In this document: one piece after another, positions 13,925 through 17,562 of the stretch
How the letters are laid out: each line of letters starts with the position of its first letter
How positions within the stretch are numbered: position 1 is the stretch's first letter
Assembly: GCA_034090805.1 (NCBI GenBank)
Contig: JAXDRV010000116.1
Coordinates: 1 to 17,562, forward strand
Direction of reading: 5' to 3'
From: Ornithomonoglobus_A sp034090805
Lineage (GTDB): Bacteria; Bacillota; Clostridia; UBA1381
Length of the DNA stretch: 17,562 nt
Program-made: the position numbers and the translations under genes
The notes under the pieces: model-generated
Told to the model about the DNA's origin: nothing
The model's database searches: none
The model's input: only the letters and a program-made list of their open reading frames with translations

Positions 13925-14911
13925 ATGAAAATAAGAATCGGAATATTAGGCTACGGAAACCTCGGCAGGGGCATTGAATGTGCAATCAGACAGAATGATG
14001 ACATGGAGCTTGCCGCAGTGTTTACAAGGCGTGATCCGTCGACGGTTAAGATAAACACGGAGGGCGTTGGAGTTTATTCGGTTGACGAGGCTGTTTCGAT
14101 GAAGGATAAGATAGATGTTATGATTTTGTGCGGAGGAAGCGCAACGGATCTGCCTGTTCAGACGCCCGAATACGCAAAATATTTTAACGTTGTGGACAGC
14201 TTTGATACACACGCAAAGATTCCCGAGCATTTTGCAAATGTTGATAAGGCGGCAAAGGAAAGCGGCAAGATAGGTATTATTTCGGTGGGCTGGGATCCGG
14301 GAATGTTCTCGCTTAACAGAATGTATGCCGGTGCGATTCTTACCGACGGCGCAGACTATACCTTCTGGGGCAGAGGAGTCAGCCAGGGTCATTCGGACGC
14401 AATACGCAGAATTGAGGGTGTTAAGGATGCAAGACAGTATACCGTTCCGGTGGAGGACGCACTCAATGCCGTAAGAAGCGGTGAAAATCCGGAGCTTACA
14501 ACACGTCAAAAGCACACAAGAGAGTGCTATGTCGTTGCTGAGGAGGGTGCGGATAAGGCGAGAATAGAGCATGAGATCAAGACAATGCCGAATTATTTTG
14601 CCGATTATGATACGACTGTTCACTTTATCAGTGAGGAGGAGCTGCAGAGGGATCACGCGGGAATACCTCATGGCGGCGTGGTTATCAGAACGGGAAAAAC
14701 GGGACTGAACGGCGAAAATAAGCATATAATCGAGTATCATCTGAAGCTTGATTCAAATCCCGAATTCACCTCATCGGTGCTTGTCGCATATGCAAGGGCG
14801 GCGTACCGTATGAATCAAGAGGGAGCAAGCGGGTGCAAGACTGTATTTGACATTGCTCCGGCATATTTGTCGTCAAAGAGCGGAGAGGAATTGAGAAAAA
14901 CGCTTCTGTAA
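13925..14911 (+). CDS. ddh: meso-Diaminopimelate D-dehydrogenase
   Basis: A 328-residue NADPH-dependent enzyme that reductively aminates L-2-amino-6-oxopimelate (tetrahydrodipicolinate) to meso-diaminopimelate, the one-step branch of lysine and peptidoglycan precursor synthesis. The Rossmann dinucleotide loop is GILGYGNLGRG (6-16). Family signatures are GGSATDLPVQ (74-83), SVGWDPGMFSLNR, FWGRGVSQGHSDAIRRI, the substrate-binding TMPNYFADY region, and AGIPHGGVVI. Length equals that of characterised Ddh enzymes (~320-330). The ATG is preceded by GAAAGGAATG and the N-terminus begins directly with the Rossmann strand, which supports the start. It is monocistronic, with its own promoter and a terminator before the tmRNA gene. 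Confidence 0.97.
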   Translation: MKIRIGILGYGNLGRGIECAIRQNDDMELAAVFTRRDPSTVKINTEGVGVYSVDEAVSMKDKIDVMILCGGSATDLPVQTPEYAKYFNVVDSFDTHAKIPEHFANVDKAAKESGKIGIISVGWDPGMFSLNRMYAGAILTDGADYTFWGRGVSQGHSDAIRRIEGVKDARQYTVPVEDALNAVRSGENPELTTRQKHTRECYVVAEEGADKARIEHEIKTMPNYFADYDTTVHFISEEELQRDHAGIPHGGVVIRTGKTGLNGENKHIIEYHLKLDSNPEFTSSVLVAYARAAYRMNQEGASGCKTVFDIAPAYLSSKSGEELRKTLL

Positions 14912-14919
14912 AATAAGTT

Positions 14920-14951
14920 GGTGCGTGCGAAAAAACGTGCGCACCGTTTTT
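14920..14951 (+). terminator. Rho-independent terminator of ddh
   Basis: GGTGCGTGCG (14920-14929) pairs with CGTGCGCACC (14936-14945) over 10 bp including two G:U pairs, followed by GTTTTTC, 8 nt after the ddh stop. Confidence 0.85.
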
Positions 14952-14989
14952 CATTCATAAAAAATTTACAATAAAATATAATAAACGGC

Positions 14990-15018
14990 TTGAAATCGGG
15001 ATATACTTGTGGTATACT
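14990..15018 (+). promoter_or_regulatory. Promoter of ssrA
   Basis: TTGAAA (14990-14995), 17-nt spacer, TATACT (15013-15018), placed 13 nt before the mature tmRNA 5' end. Confidence 0.8.
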
Positions 15019-15030
15019 GATAACAGATAC

Positions 15031-15381
15031 GGGGCTGCAATGGCTTCGACGGGGACGAGGAAGTCCGGGAAGCGAGTAGCGGATGAGCCGGCCGCTTTAA
15101 AACGGCTCAAACTTAAATATAAACGCTAACGATTACGAATTAGCTGCTGCCTAAACGGCAGTATGTCTCCTCTGCGAGTACCGCGGCGCAGACTGAGGCA
15201 AATACCATGCGGTGAACGTGAGTTAAGGAGTGTTCCGGCCTTTTCCATGACTTAGGGACTACCGATGATATAACTTTGGTTGTGGAGTAGTATCAAAGGG
15301 AATGTTGACCATAACCTGCACTCGGAGAAACCCGAATGGATTTGTTTTCGGACACGAGTTCGATTCTCGTCAGCTCCACCA
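15031..15381 (+). ncRNA. ssrA: Transfer-messenger RNA (tmRNA)
   Basis: The 5' end GGGGCTGCAATGGCTTCGACGGGG and 3' end GTTCGATTCTCGTCAGCTCCACCA form the tRNA-like half, with acceptor GGGGCTG pairing CAGCTCC and an encoded CCA. The total is 351 nt, in one piece. The tag frame starts at GCT 15125 and reads A-N-D-Y-E-L-A-A-A followed by TAA (15152-15154), so the added peptide is probably (A)ANDYELAAA. It rescues stalled ribosomes together with SmpB, which is not in this window. The 3' end is a common integration site for mobile elements, and the downstream DNA fits that. Confidence 0.97.
15370..15381. repeat. Candidate attL: tmRNA 3' end TCAGCTCCACCA
   Basis: The last 12 nt of tmRNA are exactly repeated at 17002-17013. 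The two copies bracket a single AT-rich gene. This is the arrangement left by a tyrosine recombinase that integrates at a tmRNA 3' end. Confidence 0.55.
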
Positions 15382-15389
15382 ATGATTTT

Positions 15390-15416
15390 CACGTACCGCT
15401 TGGTGCGTGATTTTTA
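15390..15416 (+). terminator. Terminator after ssrA
   Basis: CACGTACC (15390-15397) and GGTGCGTG (15402-15409) pair over 8 bp with one wobble around a 4-nt loop, followed by ATTTTTA. Confidence 0.75.
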
Positions 15417-15443
15417 TAATTTATTATACGAGGAGGTATAGCT

Positions 15444-16955
15444 ATGTCAAAATTAACAAATGAAGAATTATGGGATTTGTACACTAAAACATTTCCGCCG
15501 GAAATGTCTTTTTATGATGCATCAGAGGCACTGTGTTCTATGAAGGGAGAATATGTAGAGGAGTTAAGACATAAATTTTGTGATCTATCTTTGGATGCAT
15601 TAATAAGAGGCTATTTCATGTGGGACGAGGATTGTGGTGAAGCTCGTGAAGATAGTCTTATGGCATTATTCATTAAACAAGCAGAATTATTGCAGCCTCA
15701 ATACTCTTTTTTTCAAGCTGTAATAGCGTTTGTCAAAAAAGAGTATTCAGAATGTTTGAAATTATTAGATGATATATATTTAGTTGAAGAAACGGAAGAA
15801 ATCATATATATTGCTGAGGATATAGGTTTTGAGTTATTATCTGTATTTAAAAATGCATTTCCCGGATTTTGGAATCATGTACGAGAAATTTTTTCGACAA
15901 GAAAAACTGCACCCGGATTATTTGAAATGATAGATGCAATTGAAGCTTTTTATGAAATTGACAACTCTGACATTGTTATAGATAAATTAAGCAAAGTAGT
16001 TCAAATAGATAGTAATTGTGTAACGGCAAAAGAGTTACTGGCATTTGCTTATAGTAAGAACAAAATGTGGTATAATGCAATTGCATTATATGAACAAATT
16101 GAGGAACCTATAATTCTTTGGGATAGTGATTTATATTTTAATATGGCATGGGCATATGAAAAAATAAAAGATTATAATGAGGCTGAGAAATATTACAAAA
16201 AATGTCTTAAAATAAGCTCTGATTATACATTCGCAACAAACAATTTAGGTTATATTTACATTAAGAAAAAAGAATTTTCTAAGGCAATAACTACTTTAAA
16301 AAAATGCTTAAAAAAAGAATTTAGCTTAGATGAACGTAAGTTGGCATCAAATAATATAGTATCGGCATATATAGGTTCAAATCAGATAGATGAAGCAGAA
16401 AAATTTATATCACAATCAAAGATAAAATTATGGAAAGGCACTCTTAATAAATTTAATTCTGCAAGAAACAAGAAAAGAAATATAAATGAAAATTACATAG
16501 AAGAATGTGCTGAAAATCAAATTATTGCTTCTAAAAAAATAGATTTCAGTGAAAAAACTTATCAATTTAGCAGTGAGAAAATTTTAGAAGATGAACTTAC
16601 AATGCGAATTGAGGGTGGACAGCCTGTATTTGGGAAAAAATTAAAAATATATAGAAGAAAAGGCGAATACGGAAGACAATACATATTTGAAGAGGGTAGA
16701 CTTGACCTATTGACAGAAGATGAAAATGGTGATTTGTATATTATAGAGCTGAAGAAGGACAGTGGATATGATGACGCATATAAGCAGACTGTTGAGTATA
16801 TTGACTGGTTCACAAAACATAAGGCACAAGACAACCGGAAAGTGTACGGAATAATTTGTCTTAATAATCCGACGGAGGCTTTGATAGAATCTGTAAAAAA
16901 TGATGACAGAATAAGACTTTTTGAATATCAGATATCTTATAATGAAATATCTTGA
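15444..16955 (+). CDS. TPR-repeat protein with C-terminal NucS/DUF91-like PD-(D/E)XK nuclease domain
   Basis: A 503-residue soluble protein. Residues 1-~190 are helical with no recognised motif. TPR-like repeats follow at ~193-222, 227-260 (YFNMAWAYEKIKDYNEAEKY) and 261-294 (ATNNLGYIYIKKKEFSKAIT), with a degenerate one to ~325. Residues ~375-500 look like a nuclease of the NucS/DUF91 branch: LEDELTMRIEGG helix (381-392), catalytic Asp421 in GRLDLL, Glu435-x-Lys437 in IIELKK, and a QxxxY motif (Gln448, Tyr452). All core catalytic residues are kept, so activity is plausible. It has a perfect AGGAGG 7 nt before ATG. A TATAAT (15415-15420) has no good -35. The gene is visibly richer in A/T-ending codons than its neighbours, lies between two copies of the tmRNA 3' end, and is probably horizontally acquired. 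An antiviral role is inference. Confidence 0.85.
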   Translation: MSKLTNEELWDLYTKTFPPEMSFYDASEALCSMKGEYVEELRHKFCDLSLDALIRGYFMWDEDCGEAREDSLMALFIKQAELLQPQYSFFQAVIAFVKKEYSECLKLLDDIYLVEETEEIIYIAEDIGFELLSVFKNAFPGFWNHVREIFSTRKTAPGLFEMIDAIEAFYEIDNSDIVIDKLSKVVQIDSNCVTAKELLAFAYSKNKMWYNAIALYEQIEEPIILWDSDLYFNMAWAYEKIKDYNEAEKYYKKCLKISSDYTFATNNLGYIYIKKKEFSKAITTLKKCLKKEFSLDERKLASNNIVSAYIGSNQIDEAEKFISQSKIKLWKGTLNKFNSARNKKRNINENYIEECAENQIIASKKIDFSEKTYQFSSEKILEDELTMRIEGGQPVFGKKLKIYRRKGEYGRQYIFEEGRLDLLTEDENGDLYIIELKKDSGYDDAYKQTVEYIDWFTKHKAQDNRKVYGIICLNNPTEALIESVKNDDRIRLFEYQISYNEIS

Positions 16956-17001
16956 TATATACTTATTATTTGTGTGGTTAGTGAAAATCTCAAAGTATGA
17001 C

Positions 17002-17013
17002 TCAGCTCCACCA
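17002..17013. repeat. Candidate attR: second copy of TCAGCTCCACCA
   Basis: Exact 12-bp direct repeat of the tmRNA 3' end, 47 nt after the stop of the TPR-nuclease gene. The rest of a tRNA-like domain is absent upstream, so this is an isolated 3' end, as expected of a distal attachment site. Twelve bases is short, so chance is not fully excluded. Confidence 0.5.
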
Positions 17014-17014
17014 T

Positions 17015-17048
17015 AAAAAAACACGTCACTTGTTCGGCGGTTTTTTTT
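17015..17048 (+). terminator. Terminator-like hairpin next to the second tmRNA-end copy
   Basis: AAC-A-CGTC (17020-17027) pairs with GGCG-GTT (17036-17042) with one bulge, flanked by an A-run and followed by eight T. It sits directly after the CCA copy, much as the ssrA terminator follows ssrA. It may be the displaced original ssrA terminator, or it may end the TPR-nuclease transcript. Confidence 0.6.
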
Positions 17049-17076
17049 ATAGCATGTCATCTTAAAAATTAGATAA

Positions 17077-17226
17077 TTTTCTGATTTTTCAGCAGATGCA
17101 AATATTGACAATTCCATAGCTCGTCGTTTAGGGCATACAAATATTGAGGTAAGGTGGAACACATATGCACATTTGTACCCTCATGAAGAAGAAAAAGCTG
17201 TTCAAATATTAAACAAATTCGTGTAA
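17077..17226 (+). pseudogene. Remnant of a tyrosine recombinase (phage-type integrase), C-terminal end
   Basis: The frame after the stop at 17074 reads ...ADANIDNSIARRLGH, then TNIEVRWNTYAHLYP and a helical tail ending ILNKFV before TAA 17224. This matches the last ~50 residues of phage-type integrases: the catalytic His of LGH, then the Tyr nucleophile in NTYAHLYP. There is no start codon, RBS or upstream catalytic domain (Arg, Lys and first His are missing), so this is a decayed fragment. Its place after the tmRNA locus suggests it came from an element that used tmRNA as its target. Confidence 0.82.
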
Positions 17227-17240
17227 AAAACGTGTAAAGC

Positions 17241-17287
17241 AAATAAAATAAGCGAGAAAACCGCATAAAACCTCGATTTCCTCGCTT
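17241..17287 (-). terminator. Terminator of the tRNA-Arg transcript
   Basis: On the minus strand AAGCGAGGAAA pairs with TTTTCTCGCTT (arms 17287-17277 and 17260-17250) over 11 bp with one wobble, followed by ATTTTATTTG. It begins 3 nt after the tRNA 3' CCA. Confidence 0.65.
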
Positions 17288-17289
17288 GG

Positions 17290-17366
17290 TGGTACGCCTG
17301 ACAGGATTCGAACCTGCGGTCTTGGGAATCGGAATCCCACATTTTATCCGGCTAAACTACAGGCGC
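17290..17366 (-). tRNA. tRNA-Arg (anticodon CCG)
   Basis: The minus strand folds as a cloverleaf: acceptor GCGCCTG/CAGGCGT, D-arm with TAGCCGGATA, anticodon stem TGGGA/TCCCA around loop TTCCGAT (anticodon CCG, reads CGG), T-arm with GGTTCGAATCC. CCA is encoded (17292-17290). Confidence 0.95.
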
Positions 17367-17381
17367 ATTTATCACCAATAT

Positions 17382-17410
17382 ATTTTAGCACAGTTTTACG
17401 GTAATGTCAA
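17382..17410 (-). promoter_or_regulatory. Promoter of tRNA-Arg
   Basis: On the minus strand TTGACA (17410-17405), 17 nt, TAAAAT (17387-17382), 16 nt before the tRNA. Confidence 0.8.
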
Positions 17411-17429
17411 TAAAAATTAATAAAATTAC

Positions 17430-17458
17430 TTGACAAAACGTTTATAATATAGTAAAAT
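17430..17458 (+). promoter_or_regulatory. Promoter of tRNA-Gly
   Basis: TTGACA (17430-17435), 17 nt, TAAAAT (17453-17458), 19 nt before the tRNA. It is divergent from and back-to-back with the tRNA-Arg promoter. Confidence 0.8.
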
Positions 17459-17477
17459 ATATAAGTACGATAGCTTT

Positions 17478-17551
17478 GCAGGCGTAGTTTAGTGGTAAAA
17501 TGTCAGCTTCCCAAGCTGAGGTTACGGGTTCGATTCCCGCCGCCTGCTCCA
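17478..17551 (+). tRNA. tRNA-Gly (anticodon CCC)
   Basis: Cloverleaf with acceptor GCAGGCG/CGCCTGC, D-arm GTTTAGTGGTAAAAT, anticodon stem TCAGC/GCTGA around TTCCCAA (anticodon CCC, reads GGG), T-arm GGGTTCGATTCCC and encoded TCCA end. Confidence 0.96.
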
Positions 17552-17562
17552 GTATAAGAGTG

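Noticed and set aside
13398..13985. 195-residue minus-strand open frame crossing the M50 and ddh 5' regions
   Set aside because: Runs through the M50 coding sequence in another frame and through the ddh promoter; no homology pattern or RBS.
13946..14740. 264-residue minus-strand open frame
   Set aside because: Antisense shadow of the well-conserved ddh gene.
16707..17162. 151-residue minus-strand open frame over the end of the TPR-nuclease gene and the integrase remnant
   Set aside because: No RBS or recognisable motifs; the plus strand carries clear nuclease and integrase motifs in the same bases.

Overview
The window looks like chromosomal DNA of an anaerobic, low-to-mid GC Gram-positive bacterium of the class Clostridia, perhaps a gut Oscillospiraceae or Lachnospiraceae relative. 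This rests on a flavodiiron protein, a T-box leader on pheST, meso-diaminopimelate dehydrogenase, an Mrp-type Fe-S ATPase, strong AGGAGG-like ribosome binding sites and many TTGNNN-17-TATAAT promoters. The genus is a guess from gene style, not a measured result.

Layout. Bases 1-732 hold the 3' part of a flavodiiron protein and a bidirectional terminator. Bases 731-1798 (minus) hold a two-gene operon, a small Cro/C1-type regulator plus a four-helix membrane protein. It has a consensus promoter, a palindromic putative operator and a long leader containing a 32-bp-arm hairpin. Bases 1839-5634 (minus) are the pheS-pheT operon with its promoter, Phe T-box riboswitch and terminators. Next come another XRE regulator (minus), a decayed lipoprotein-type domain fragment (plus) and an Mrp/NBP35 ATPase with its own promoter (plus). 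Bases 7317-8768 (minus) are an operon of a VOC-fold protein and a gluconate 5-dehydrogenase-like SDR, with a hairpin-rich leader. Then asnB (minus), a coiled-coil protein built on 21-bp repeats (plus), malQ (plus), and a membrane M50 protease (minus) whose 3' end overlaps malQ. Next is ddh (plus).

Bases 14990-17287 are the accessory part. The tmRNA gene (ssrA) is followed by one conspicuously AT-rich gene encoding TPR repeats fused to a C-terminal PD-(D/E)XK nuclease domain resembling NucS/DUF91. Just after that gene, the last 12 bases of tmRNA are repeated (TCAGCTCCACCA), then comes a terminator-like hairpin and an unannotated remnant of a tyrosine recombinase C-terminus. I read this as a small or decayed island at the tmRNA 3' end carrying a candidate defence effector. 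It is the best lead here for an undescribed system. The window ends with divergent tRNA-Arg(CCG) and tRNA-Gly(CCC) genes, each with its own promoter.

Most of the remainder is ordinary housekeeping: translation (pheST, tRNAs, tmRNA), cell-wall and amino-acid metabolism (ddh, asnB), Fe-S assembly (mrp), glucan metabolism (malQ) and oxygen or NO protection (flavodiiron protein).
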